A stretch of DNA of 64,000 nucleotides from Imbricaverruca yamaguchii (lineage: Eukaryota; Arthropoda; Thecostraca; Neoverrucidae): assembly GCA_034440575.1 (NCBI GenBank), contig JAOTOL010000425.1:1-64000 (forward strand), in the 5' to 3' direction. The notes under the pieces were generated by a model, which made no database searches, had not been told where the DNA came from, and worked only from the letters and a program-made list of their open reading frames with translations. A program made the position numbers and the translations under genes. Position 1 is the stretch's first letter. The number at the start of each line of letters is the position of its first letter. Positions 33,670 to 44,894 of this stretch are shown in pieces.

Positions 33670-34183
33670 ATTCGACTCCATTGTCGATGGAGTCCCAAGT
33701 TTGCTGCCAATGAAGTGAAGTTAAGTGAAGAATGTGTTGATAGATTGGTTGAAATGTGTGGCAGGGATGGGAAGTACACGCAAGGGGGACCCACCAGCTG
33801 CCCTCCTTCCCGCGGCGTCAGCTGTCATTTCCGGTAATGCCGACATGGCTAGGGACCCAGCACAACGTGACAGTGTTAAATTATTCGTAAAATAAGGTGG
33901 AATCTATCACTTTCTGAACACACATTCGACATCTTTGTCCAAGAAATATCGACATCCTGCTTCTTGGTGCATGCTTATTAAGTCTTCATGTTCCATTCTA
34001 ACAGTATCTCGTTTGTTACGCACCATGATCATGCTCTCGAAAAGGGATGTTGATTCACGAACATGTCGCAATGCAATTTCGGGTGCAGGGATTATCCATA
34101 ATGCGGTATGGCATGCAGCACCAGTGCATAGAATAGCTTTTATCGCTATGCCGAATATAGCACTTCCAAAAATTTCAATCTCA

Positions 34184-34317
34184 GCTTTAACAGGAGCCGA
34201 TATCTTAGGAGGGCTTTGGAGGGGGCAGAATCCGCCCACCCTCCATTGCGTGTCATTTCCAGAGGCCCACCAGGGCGCGTGTTAAGACGCATCGAGATGT
34301 TCTGTAAAATCGGGCGG
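34184..34317 (+). repeat. Family A inner module beside IR2
   Basis: AGCTTTAACAGGAGCCGATA, GGGGGCAGAATCCGCCCACC and CAGGGCGCGTGTTAAGAC follow the same order as 2030-2145. Confidence 0.65.
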
Positions 34318-34679
34318 TTATTTTTTTTTTTTATAAAGTCATAAAGTCATAAAGTGTTAAGGCTTAATAAGGGCCACAAGGGCCCATCTGGGTCAAGCCT
34401 GTCTAGAAGATATTAGAAAGTACATGTTCACACCTATCAATTCCAAACCCATGCAATCCCTCCACCTGTGCCACCACAGCCAATCTCATCAGTATGACAT
34501 CGCAAAGGAAGTTGCCAAATCCACTGCTAGGTACACCCCATATAGTACAACATAATACTAGCATAATGTTATACCCTATATAGCTAGTGAAAATACTCAA
34601 TATCCCATGCATCACAAGTTAGAATTCAAAAACAACATTTTCCTGTCTAAAAAATTATCCACCCTACTTTTAAAGACAT

Positions 34680-35960
34680 TCAATGAGGGACTCCCACTGC
34701 ATCAGCAGGCAGCCTATTCCATTGGTCAACAACCCTTTGACTGAAGACCTGTTGTCGTTTAACTGTCCTGCACCTCATTTTGTCTAACCTGAATTGATGA
34801 CCCCTATGGGATACTCTAAACTGCAGAGCATCATTCAAATTGACCTGATCTAGCCCTCTAACAATTTTGTACATTTCAATCATGTCTCCCCTTAATCTCC
34901 TATACTTGAGTGAGTACATATCTAATGCATTAAGCCTTTCTCCATATTCTAAGTTACTTAATCCACTGACGAGTCTAGTGGCTTTGCGCTGGACTCTTTC
35001 TAACATATCTATATCCTTTTCTAGGTAGGGGCTCCATGCTTGTACAGAGTACTCCAAGTGGGGCCGCACATATGCTGAGTACAGCTTTTTCATGACTTCC
35101 CTGCTCTTATATTTCACACTTCTATTAATGAGTCCCAGCATTCTGAGTGCCCTATTTCTAGCTGAGATACATTGTTTTTCTGCTTTAAGGTCTTTTGAGA
35201 CCAACACACCTAAGTCCCTTTCCTCTTCAATAACATCCAGTTCCCTCCCTCCCATTTTATAACTGAATGTCTCGCCTGCAGACCCTATATGCATAACCTT
35301 ACACTTATCATAGTTGAAAGTCATCTGCCATTGATCAGCCCACTCTTTTAGGTCGTCCAAATCTAGTTGAATATTACTAGATTGATCTCTGCTGTTAGCC
35401 ACTCCTACCAGCTTGATGTCATCAGCAAATTTGAACACTCTATTCCTCAGCCCTACTTCAATGTTGTTCACAAAGATGATAAAGAGGAGGGGCCCTAGAA
35501 CAGAGCCCTGTGGCACTCCACTCAGAACATCTTTCCAACCAGATTTACATCCATTCAATACTACCCTTTGTTTCCTTCCCTGCAACCATGCTTCAATCCA
35601 ATGTAGAACTTTTCCTACAATCCCATGTTGTTGTAATTGATGAATTAACCTTCCATGTGGAACTTTATCAAAAGCTTTGCTAAAGTCCAAGTACACAACA
35701 TCCATCCTGCTTTCATTGTCTACTTCTTTGGTAACATACTCAATGAACTCCAATAGGTTAGTTAAACAAGACCTTTGAGATCGAAATCCATGTTGAGTAT
35801 CCCTTAAAAGGTTGTGCCTATCAAGATGAATCTGAACATTCTGTTTAACCAGCTTTTCTAGTACTTTGCAAACTAATGAGGTCAAACTGACTGGCCTGTA
35901 GTTTCCTACACTCTTCCTATTTCCCTTTTGAAAATTGGTACTACACTTGCATTTCTCCAA
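34680..35960 (-). pseudogene. CR1-like reverse transcriptase, 426-codon open piece
   Basis: RT motifs in order: NYRPVSLTSLVCKVLEKLVK, TQHGFRSQRSCLTNLLEF, VYLDFSKAFDKVPHGRLI, LSGVPQGSVLGPLLFIIFVN, catalytic FADD in FKFADDIKLVG, then a C-terminal region with RPHLEYSVQAWSPYLEKD and RNRALRMLGLINRSVKY. Relative to the other copies it ends early (GVPH) through a small indel, and a frame break separates it from upstream RT sequence (36246-36007). Confidence 0.9.
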
Positions 35961-36837
35961 TCTTCAGGTACTTCTGAATACTCCATAGATCGCCTGAAAA
36001 TGATACCTAGGGAGTTGCTAAAGCTTTAGCACACTCTACTAAGATCCTAGCATATATTTCATCTGGTCCGGAAGCTTTATTAGGTTTTATATTCTGCAAC
36101 TGCTTCTCTACGGCTTCTGTAGTTATTGTAAGATCCTCCAGCATATCACCTGCCATGGCATGGCCTACAGATGTTCCTATTGTACCAGAATTATCTTTAG
36201 TGAAGACGGATGAGAATTGCTTGCTTAGGATTCCACAATGTCGCAATCATCAACCACTATTTCCCCATCTACCTCCAGTGGTCCTACACTACACTTTTTA
36301 GCCTTAAATTTATAGAAGCTAAAGAATCTCTTAGCATTACCTGCTGAACATTCTCGAGCAAAGTTGATTTCAGCAAGTCTTTAGATGCTCTAACACACCT
36401 CCTAACTTTATTTCTAGCTATTCTATATGATTCTAGGTTTAACCCCGAGTTAGTATCTTTTAGTTTCTTGAATGCTTGTTTCTTTGAGTCCAGTAATTGT
36501 TAACTTCCCTAGTCAGCCACGAAGGGTGCTTAACCCTGTTTGATCTAATTTGCCTACTGGGAATGAACCTATCCTGACCCTGAAATAGCTTATCTTTTAT
36601 CATTGTCCACATTTCATAAGCATCTAAGCCTATTCAATATGACTTCCCAATTAATTTCACTGAGGAAGCTCCTGAACTCACTGTAATTCCCTTTTGCAAA
36701 ATTTGGAACCAATGTTCTGTGGGTTGCTACCCTCCAACATATAATGAGAAGCGTATAATGTTGTGATCACTATTACCAAAGGTCTCTCCTACGTTAACAT
36801 TTTGCACAACAATTTTCCTCATTAGTAAGCACTAGAT

Positions 36838-37059
36838 CTAATATTTTATTTTCCTTGTAGGCTCGTGTATCATTTGAAAGAAGAAATTGTCTTCAAAACA
36901 AGCCATGAAACATCTTTCTGATTTGCTTACACCTATTGTTTTGTTTCCCAATCCTGTTATGTTGAAATCCCCCAACAAAATAGTTCTCTCCTGTACTCTC
37001 CTTACAAATTCAATTACTCTACGGAGCCGTATTTTCATTCTAATTATAGCAAATATCAA
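36838..37059 (-). pseudogene. CR1-like endonuclease C-terminal fragment
   Basis: RTILLGDFNITGLGN is the DFN block of an APE nuclease, followed by CFEDNFFFQMIHEPTRK. It belongs to the same element as the RT to its left. Confidence 0.75.
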
Positions 37060-37165
37060 TTATAGTTATATACATATATATCTGTATATGTATATATGTA
37101 GATGTATGTATATGCATATATATGTATTTATATATATATATATATGTGTGTGTATCTATGCATAG
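37060..37165. repeat. TA/TATATG microsatellite
   Basis: Long TATATGTATATATG-type tract at the LINE 5' truncation point. Confidence 0.9.
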
Positions 37166-37919
37166 TCAAGTAGGGTACATAATGGCGCCGGTGTGGTCGC
37201 ACTCCTATCACAGTTCATATGCACCTACTGCCTACATTGGCTGGACATATGGAATAATATGCTGGTGAGATGGCAATGTGAAGTATTGGCTGATGCGAAA
37301 AGTCCCGCATTCAATGCATGCAAAGAGGTGCATATATTTCGGAGTCGTAAACCCGTATTCCATGATGTAAAGTAGTGGCTGTGAATTACGGTGCATGGAG
37401 TGGGATTGACGATAGCATGTGTATTAAATCATCCTTATAAATAGTGAATTATGCTAGCGGCAGTAACACGTATGTGTATCGCGGATAATTTGACATGACA
37501 TTCTCGTGGTACGCGATGATAGCCATGGTAACACGATGGGACATTCAATTTTTTTTAAAGCTCAGAATGCAACATTGATTAGAGGTGCTGTGGACTCTTG
37601 TAATCATCTCATATAATCTTCCCTGATTAGGATCAACACAGCTGGGCACCTATGACTCTTACTGAGCCCGAAGAACCTGTAGGACCTTGATGACATTATG
37701 GCATTACAGCATAGCCCATGACCCATTGGTATTGCATGGAACTACTTTCAAGTTGTTCTGGGCAGTCACAACCCTGTTGGGAATCATAAGACAAGAAATA
37801 GTGACCCGCTTTCGGTCGACTCAATCCTGGCCTGGGGTCGTGACCATGATCTTGCTTGTGGGCCGATTTTGTATTTGTGACAGTGATGTAACTAGTTACA
37901 CGTCTGGACCGATGGCCAT
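37166..37919. other. No gene recognised
   Basis: Low-copy sequence. A 118-codon open frame begins at 37687 but has no recognised feature and runs into satellite B. Confidence 0.4.
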
Positions 37920-38410
37920 GGCCATTGATCTGACATGTCCCGGGTTGAAATGTTGCTCGAGGTTTGCCACGGGCTATATCTTCATACCAAACATGGATAG
38001 CTTTGACAGAAAATTAAGAAATGTGGGGCGACGGAAGAAATGAGCTCGACCTTTAACTTTGCGAATTATTTTAATGATTTTTTAACGGTTTGTTCGAGTA
38101 CTTTACAGCATGTCGAATGACACCCACATGATGAAAATTCAAGACTGCGACGGACTTCGAGGCGCCGCCAGGGGACTTCGAGAAAAACAAACTAACCTTT
38201 TAGCTTGTAGTTTGACATTGACATGTCCCAGTTTGAAATGATACTCCAGGCTCACCGCGGACTATAAACGTGGATAGGTTAGGACGAAGAAAATACGCGA
38301 GATGACGGAAGAAATCGGTTTGACCTTTGATATTTGAAATTAATTCAATTTCGCAACGTTATAATACGCGCAAGCCACGTCCAATGCCACACGCTTGGTG
38401 CAGATTGGTT
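37920..38410 (+). repeat. Satellite B, two diverged units
   Basis: Anchors GGTTGAAATGTTGCTCGAGG (37945) and GTTTGAAATGATACTCCAGG (38231) are 286 bases apart, with the CGACGGAAGAAAT and CACGTCCAATGCCACAC blocks in order. Same family as 2146-3440. Confidence 0.8.
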
Positions 38411-38805
38411 TGTTGTCGTCCGAGAGAGCTCTGGCAAGATCGGCAGTGTTGCTGTGTTACTGACTCCTAAGGGCATATTCAATGACTCTCAGTGGCCTCA
38501 TGGCGCCAGATGGAACTTAGTCGTACATTCTCAGGAAAGGTGGTGAGTGTGGTAACGAGGCGGTCTACTGCGTATCTTGAGAAATAGTGCCCTCGCGCCT
38601 CATGTTGTAACCCTTACGTTACCTAGCGGATTAGCACCCAACTGCTATTGCCCTGTATGGACCGCGCCAGACGATAAGGGTGCCACCGAACCGGAAAAGC
38701 GTCCCGACCGCCCCACCAAGGATTTCCTTATGATGGCGAGAAGGGGTAACGAGAGGCGGTGTCTAGCCTGTATATAAGTGGAAATAGCTCACCAGGGACC
38801 AGCTG

Positions 38806-38888
38806 CTCAAACGCATGGTCAACACACGATTGAGGAAATTTCCGGAACACAACGACCTGCTCGACGAATTTCAATGCGGCTTCCAACG
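38806..38888 (+). pseudogene. Jockey-like RT fragment
   Basis: Encodes KRMVNTRLRKFPEHNDLLDE and FQCGFQR, the start of an RT palm of Jockey/R1-type elements. Cut off abruptly by the dispersed repeat at 38890. Confidence 0.6.
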
Positions 38889-38889
38889 G

Positions 38890-39060
38890 CTTAGGGTGGC
38901 GTAACTCTGGATCCCAGCAAGCAGAGGTTGAGCTGCCCAGACTTCTGGTGCAGGCAGAAGAGTGAGACAGGAGAGGTTGGAGGCAAAAGCTACTCATTCA
39001 GGAGATTGAGATGGAGAATACAGACTGAAAATGTTCACAGACATACATTTCAATGTGCAT
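38890..39060 (+). repeat. Dispersed repeat, inverted partner of 27010-27180
   Basis: Carries GTAACTCTGGATCCCAGCAA, TGGTGCAGGCAGAAGAGTGA and AAAGCTACTCATTCAGGAG, the reverse complement of the other copy. Confidence 0.75.
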
Positions 39061-39109
39061 GTTTGACTTCACAACATTATGTTCCTAAACATGTTAATTT
39101 AGACAATTA

Positions 39110-39339
39110 TCTTGCCAAAACAAGAACAACAATGTTTTGTATATGTATTGTATTAAGCATAGGCCACATCCTGCTAGACTGCAGTAGCTTTAGCTCTCAG
39201 AGACAACCACTTAAGGCCTTCTGCCAGAGAGAGGGCATCACCCTATCGCTTCCATCGCTTCTCGTTGACAAACACGCAGAACTCATTCAATTGCTATTTG
39301 AATATCTGTATGCCACAGAACTAGCAGGAGCTCTCTAGG
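39110..39339 (+). pseudogene. LINE C-terminal tail fragment
   Basis: IGHILLDCSSFSSQRQPLKA and LPSLLVDKHAELIQLLFEYL resemble the C-x3-C-x4-H-x4-C tail after RNase H/RT of Jockey-like elements, with the first Cys weakly placed. Together with 38806-38888 it suggests one internally deleted element. Confidence 0.55.
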
Positions 39340-39389
39340 CACCACCAACGTTCACATCAACTTGCAATACATGACCGCGAAACACTCGT

Positions 39390-41085
39390 AGGAAACACGT
39401 AAATAGCCATCCCCGCATGGCGTCGGACGTACATGAGCCGATTTGCTTCCCAGTTAGGAATAGTTGGCTACCTAGCGGTGCCGTCGGAGCCGACTTGCTT
39501 TAGGAAAGCAAGGAAACCTTTAAAAAAAATTAGCTAAACGTAAAACCACTACCCAGAGGAGCCGTCGGACGTGGATGAGCCGATTTGCCTTCCGAATCCT
39601 AACGTAAATGGCTACCCGGAGGAACAGCGGACGTAGAGGATCCAAATCATGAAACACCGTACTAACCCAACTGACATCCCTGCATGGCATACATAAACTA
39701 ACCAACTACTAACAACTAACACACGGCAGCCGGCGTGAGAGGCGGTGTGGACAATTGCCTCCTTCTCCGCACGGTAAAAATCCCTCGGTGCTCTTCGATA
39801 GGAGTAGGCTAAAGCCGGCACCCTGGCAAAATCAACTCGACACTCAAAACACCCCAGCCTCACCCAAACCACAAATTATTATGTGGAGGAGTAAAGTAAA
39901 CTTAAAACCAGTTAGACATCAGGGAGACGTCCCCAACCCAGCCCCCGCCTTCAGCGCCCAAAAAACTTCGCACAAAGTATAACGGAAAATTCCCTTAACG
40001 TAAATGTCCACTTGCCAGTACCTTGATACGCAACGTGACATATATGCAACGTGTCCCTTTAAAGGCGTCGCAAATGACCTTTATGGTCCGTCACCCCTAA
40101 AAAAACACCCCCCCGCCAGGGACCATTCGCTGTCGGTCTTGTCTTTGGTGAGGTTCTGTCCGTGTCGTGCCTCTGAAAGCAGAACGCCCTGTACCATGGC
40201 CGATGGAAGAAGCCAGATGCTGGTGGGGAAGTCGAAGTTATTCGCGACTTCACTTGAGGTACGTTTCCGAACAGCCGGGTTCCTGCTGTTGAACTGCTGG
40301 TATCTCTAGCTGAGGCATATGAGTGAAGCTATCAACAAATTGACTCCAGAGACATTGTTTCGACTCCAGAGTGTTCATCATTCCGTTCAGAGGAATGTCA
40401 CGCCATTGCACTAGGTGTTCACATATTTGCAAGCTATTTAGTTCGTAGCCCGTTGGTGTACGCTTCTGGCTAGATAATTGCGACTTCCCCTACAACATTT
40501 GCAACTTGCTTTGCTTACCCTTTCACCCCTGTCAGCACCATCAGCCGCCCGGCGATCAGCTGTATGACACGTGACCACCCTGCTGCACAGGAGCACCAGC
40601 CAGACACGAACTCTGAGTCACGGCTGTCGGTGCGGAAGGTGGAAGGGCTCTGGAGGTACGACCACACCTGCATGGTGGAGAAGTGCGTGTGGTGTCGCGT
40701 CTGGAGCACATTCACTGCCGCCAACGAACGCGACCAACACAGCTGGTTGCTCTGCGAGGCCGAGCCAGAGGTGTGTGACATGTGTCGCGGTCTGTTCGAC
40801 CATTTCATGGCCGAGGACAACCGAGGGAAGTCAACTGAACCTCGGCCTCCGTCGCTGCGTCTGTGCCTTCCTGGCCGTCGCTCTGTCTGTACCTTCCTGT
40901 GATATCCGGCTAATTGTTCCTGTGTGATACTGCCTGATCTGTGGTAGCAAATATATTTTCGAAAATTGTTACTTTTTTTGGGAGAGATCGGAGATGAACT
41001 GATTGGGTGACGGATGGATCGCAATCGTTCACTGAGTGGAAGATGCTCAGGTTGGACGCGAATGTAATCATCAGGTGGTGCATCA
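39390..41085 (+). repeat. Duplicated gene cassette, copy 1
   Basis: Matches 44895-46428 in the same orientation, offset about 5.5 kb. The upstream flank, exon 1, intron and downstream flank are close (about 92-95% by eye), whereas exon 2 differs strongly. The first 250 bases contain diverged tandem GTCGGACGTACATGAGCCGA blocks. A minus-strand 86-codon frame at 39612-39872 is also open in copy 2 (45071-45331), but most of its differences change amino acids. Confidence 0.88.
40196..40902 (+). CDS. Candidate two-exon gene, Cys/His-rich small protein, copy 1 (124 aa)
   Basis: The model joins 40196-40258 (21 codons from ATG to GAG|GTACGT) and 40591-40902 (after CTGCTGCACAG, 103 residues plus TGA), both in phase 0. 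Exon 2 has C53-x2-C56, H71, C76 and C83-x2-C86, ending PEVCDMCRGLFDHFM. This is a likely zinc-binding treble-clef or ribbon arrangement, followed by a Pro/Arg/Ser tail. No signal peptide or membrane segment. I do not recognise the family. Support comes from the paralogue at 46067, which keeps reading frame, splice sites, H71, C76 and C83/C86 despite strong divergence. No RNA evidence; it could be a captured or decayed element gene. Confidence 0.6.
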
Positions 41086-41630
41086 CCCAATTGTTAGATC
41101 CGTTAGGTTATTCTGCAGTTGAGGTCATCTTGGGGGCAGCGGTTGCATACTTGGGGCACATCATACGTCACATCACACATCACACATTATACAACCATCA
41201 CACATCGTCACATCACACATCATACAACCAGCGCCAGCCTGGCCGTTCAACATACTCTTGTGGTGTACATGCCACCGAGCTGTATCAGCGGCGTTTGGTG
41301 CGGATGAGGCTTGGACAAATTTCGTCAGAGAGCGCGGAGGAGAGCAGTAAACATCGTCTCCTGATCATATGCTTCCATGGCTGAAGAACATCATATACTT
41401 GGAGTACATCATGCCAATTTCATAGGTCAATCTTAAAGTTGCTAGATAAATACTTAATTCAAGTACACGTAATTCAAGTACAGTGACCAGCACTAGTTGT
41501 GTTGGCACTATGATGCAACTGGTGTGCTTTTAGCCCTTATATACCCTCTGATAATGTAATCAGATCACCCGGTCGATGATCGGTGCTAAAGCCTAACTTG
41601 CTGTCTGATGTCTCTGTGTAACTTCCCCTT
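41086..41630. other. No gene recognised; CACATCACA-rich patch
   Basis: Contains CATCACACATCACACATTAT-type repeats near 41160-41225. Nothing else supported. Confidence 0.4.
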
Positions 41631-41639
41631 CCCCCCCCA

Positions 41640-41743
41640 TCCATCTTTCGACACCTCTCTATCTCTCTCTTCCCACTCTTTCAGTCTCCTCCCACTCTCG
41701 CTCTCTCTCGCTCTCTCTGTATCTCCCTCTTTCTTTCTTTTTT

Positions 41744-41782
<39 letters not shown>

Positions 41783-41810
41783 CTGTCTCGATTTCTCCCT
41801 ATCTATCCAT
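41640..41810 (+). repeat. CT-rich and (TTTC)n microsatellite
   Basis: CTCTCTCTC followed by about 15 TTTC units, then CTATCTATCC. The open frame through it is low-complexity. Confidence 0.9.
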
Positions 41811-42399
41811 CCCTATCTATTTCGGTCTTTACTTCATATATTTTTTAGTCCGAGTCGATATCTCGCGCCGATTTATTTTAGAGGTCACTATTTAAACTTT
41901 CGTGACTCGACCCTAAACTTTCATGAATCTTGTATTTGCATTATTCTGCTCTAATTTGGGGTCTGAAAAATCTTTGTATCCTTCTTGCATTCCCGACTTC
42001 TCGCTCTTTTCCCCGTGCGTCTTTCCGCTTGCTTCTTAATCTCCCCTTTTCTCTCCATTTTCCGTCTTTTAAACTTTCTTCTTTTCATGGGTCACTAAGA
42101 ATGACCCCGTTTTGTGCATACATGTGGGCGGTGAATTTCGTAAGAAGTCACGTGTGAAACGATATTATTTGTGCCAGCTGTGCCAATTGTGACGTTTTAG
42201 TTTTTTTTGTACGTGTTTACGATATCTACTTAAGGCGCTTCGGAAGCGAAATATATCTCGAAAAATTTTGATTACGTAGAATTATTACAAGCATCCGGTT
42301 GATAATTCAGCTCATTATAATGTTGTTCATCCGGTGCATGATGAGGATGAACAATTTGCCAAACAGTAATGCCAATTCAACATGGAAAACCGTGATGCC
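41811..42399. other. No gene recognised
   Basis: AT-rich low-copy sequence with short ORFs. Confidence 0.4.
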
Positions 42400-42750
42400 G
42401 GGTCCTTGAAAGATTAAGCAGTGGCTCCTAAGATTAATATGGCTTCGAAATATTGACTACGTGCTCCAAAAATTAGAAATGTCCAAAGAAATATCGTTAT
42501 TGCCCCGCAAACAAGGGTTGGGCCCCAGTAATCCGAGCTTGGGCCGAAGAATTGCACCTGGGCCCGAAAAGTCGCACTAGATCCAAACAAAATAATCACG
42601 GAAAAAGCGATGGGGCTGTAAGACATGCTTTGAGGCCATGAATAAACACCTGGAGTACTCGAGAACATACCAGTACCATGAAAGCACACAGGATCTACAA
42701 AGAGATAATTTGAGGTCGTCAAAAACAGGCTGTGACCCGCAAAAAGCGAC
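42400..42750 (-). repeat. Degenerate ~30-bp GGCCC(C/G)AA periodic array
   Basis: Words GGGCCCCAGTAATCC, GGGCCGAAGAATTGC and GGGCCCGAAAAGTCGC follow each other at about 28-32 bases. The rhythm and style recall 19330-20086. Confidence 0.5.
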
Positions 42751-43879
42751 ATTGTCTCCCCTGCAAACAGAAAACTACCTCGGCATTAGACAAGCACATC
42801 GGATCTTTGAAGACGCTTCTCCACTGTGTGGCGGCTGTTGTCGCCGCTTCTCCGACTTTCATCTATTGTGATATGGGAGAACGGTATTCGCCCATGCGCT
42901 GACACATTATGGCAAAATTGGTTGAGGCTGGCTACGAGCATTCCCTAAAGACGGAGCCTTAGTGTCTGCATGAAATGGACGGCCTATGATGTGTACCTGA
43001 ATGTATTGCACGTGTTATCAAACTCCCCTCATTCCGTCCCTGCACGCTCGTCTTCACACCAAGTCTGTATTCCCGGACACAGGTGTTCACTGGGACAGGC
43101 GTTAGGCACGGGACACTGCAGAGTGCAGATACTTGCTCAGCCGACCAACACATACTCTTTGTCAAGCAATCTAGACTTCAACCTTTCTGTCGAGGCGCAT
43201 GTGAAGGTCCTGGACTACCCTGTGTTGGAAGGGAAATGGAATTGTTTCATTATGTTCATTACCATGGAACCTTTGAACGGGTCGGTGCGGGACTTAAGCC
43301 CACGTGACTTAGAAACGGTGGTGGTGGGTTGGACACTCCAGACTATATGAATATATATATATCGGCATGCCATTCATGAACACCTCTGGTAATACATTGA
43401 CCTGCGGTGAAGTCAATATTTGTTCAGTGCATGGATGAATATTCGACGTTACTATGGCCAATGTCCATGTGTGATTACCTCCAGAATTTCACACCGCCAT
43501 CTCATCATTATATCCATATGATCACTTATGGTAAGTCATAAGAGTACAGGAATAGAAACAGAGTAGCAACTGCATAACCGCGCCGGAATTATGAGGCAAA
43601 CATTTGTTTACGAACCACGTTTTTCTTGTTTTTGCATTCAGATGTGATATATTCTACATATATTGGTACATTCGACATCTGCATCGATATTCTACATTTG
43701 ATCCGAAAATTACGTTCCAATTGGGGCTGAAATGTAATTATCAATAGGAAAAACTGACCTGGTAATTAATCGTAGAGCATCAACACATTGCATCATGCAT
43801 ATTATGAAAGTCTTCGACAACTACGTCATAAAGAGTACGAACTACGTAAGTGAAATTCCAATAGTCTTTTAGCGACCTT
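42751..43879. other. No gene recognised
   Basis: Two overlapping ORFs (42970-43350 and 43083-43307) without known motifs. A TA-rich patch near 43350. Nothing supported as a gene. Confidence 0.35.
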
Positions 43880-44160
43880 AACACGTGCCCTGGAGCGCCT
43901 CTGAATATTACGCGCACTGGAGGGGACGGACTCCGCCCCTCTCTAATATCTCGGCTCCTATTGAAGCTGTAGCAACGACATTTACAGAGTTGATGGGGAA
44001 GGTGAACTCTATTGTATGCATATTTCATGACCTTAGGTCTATATCTTCAAGGTAAAATGACGTCAAAATATCGACAACAACAAAAATTCTCGTGTTGCGT
44101 GCATTGCCTGGTCATCGTTATGGATCGCTGTGATTCTGTTTAAATGCTCCAGAATGGCAT
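43880..44160 (-). repeat. Diverged family A copy
   Basis: ACACGTGCCCTGGAGCG, GGACGGACTCCGCCCC, CGGCTCCTATTGAAGCTG, GTGAACTCTATTGTATGCAT and TGGATCGCTGTGATT are the reverse complement of 1870-2145 in the same order. Confidence 0.8.
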
Positions 44161-44894
44161 CGAACACTTCCCCAGCGTGGAATATTCGGTAGACGACAGC
44201 AAAGCTGCATTGATGGTATTCATTCGATTTGGTCGTACTCGTTTTCTTTTCCTCAGGAAAATCTGTTCGGAAATCATCCGCTTGAACACTCCATGGCACA
44301 GTTCTCGGTACTTGTTTCAATTCAATATAATAAGCTAAAGAATAAGAACTGGTTTTTCGTCCCGGGCAACTTCGTACTGCACGCGCACGCACAGACATGC
44401 ATATGCCACGTAAGTGGCACTTGGTCCGTTTTTTCGTTCCGCTTGCACGGCAGTCTTGTTCACCAAGACCAAGGCAAACCAGCAAGGCACCAAGGCAAAC
44501 CAAGACGTTTTCCAAAGGACCAAGGTAAACGAAGGACACCGGCGCAAATGGACCCGATCGCGCCAGTAATCCTTCCTGAATAGCATCGATAAACACGCCA
44601 GACCCCTCGGAGCAAACTACCGGTGGTAATCACCCAAGTCATCACGAGCCACCCCTGGTGTCAGGTTTCAGAGGCGCCGCCACCCACGGTACCCCGACCC
44701 CGGTGGGGCTGCGTGTGCCCGGGACGACAGCGGTTCGATGCCAGACAGGCGCCGACAAGGTGTTAGTGAATTCCTCACTTATTCAGAAGGGACCCTGATG
44801 CATTATGAAAGGAACATCTATTTGCAGATACCATGGCACTCAGCACCTTCCTTTGAAACACCAACAGGACACATGGACACAACACAACTCGTAA
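44161..44894. other. No gene recognised
   Basis: Short tandem CCAAGGCAAACCA words (44465-44540). Overlapping ORFs lack recognisable motifs. Confidence 0.4.

Larger units (their letters stand above)
31929..34183 (-). repeat. Right arm of long inverted repeat 2
   Basis: Reverse complement of 28446-30705. The outer edge meets a family A module (34183-34290). Confidence 0.9.
34333..37065 (-). mobile_element. CR1-like LINE, copy 1 (5'-truncated)
   Basis: The 3' end carries AAAGTCATAAAGTCATAAAG on the plus strand, i.e. tandem ACTTTATG units, the simple-repeat end typical of CR1-like rather than poly(A) LINEs. Reading leftward it holds the end of an endonuclease (37059-36838), a decayed linker, the RT (35960-34680) and a 3' UTR. 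It is almost identical to 60213-61934 and 62403-64000. The 5' end stops in a (TA)-rich microsatellite near 37065. Confidence 0.9.

Noticed and set aside
35413..35640. 75-codon ORF on the strand opposite the RT, repeated at 60626-60853 and 63484-63711
   Set aside because: Antisense shadow of a conserved RT sequence.
39612..39872. 86-codon minus ORF also open at 45071-45331
   Set aside because: Conserved only because the cassette is duplicated; differences mostly change amino acids and no domain is seen. Mentioned with the cassette.
44660..44760. tRNA gene or SINE head suggested by GGTTCGATGCC
   Set aside because: The B box is good, but no A box, cloverleaf or SINE body could be drawn.
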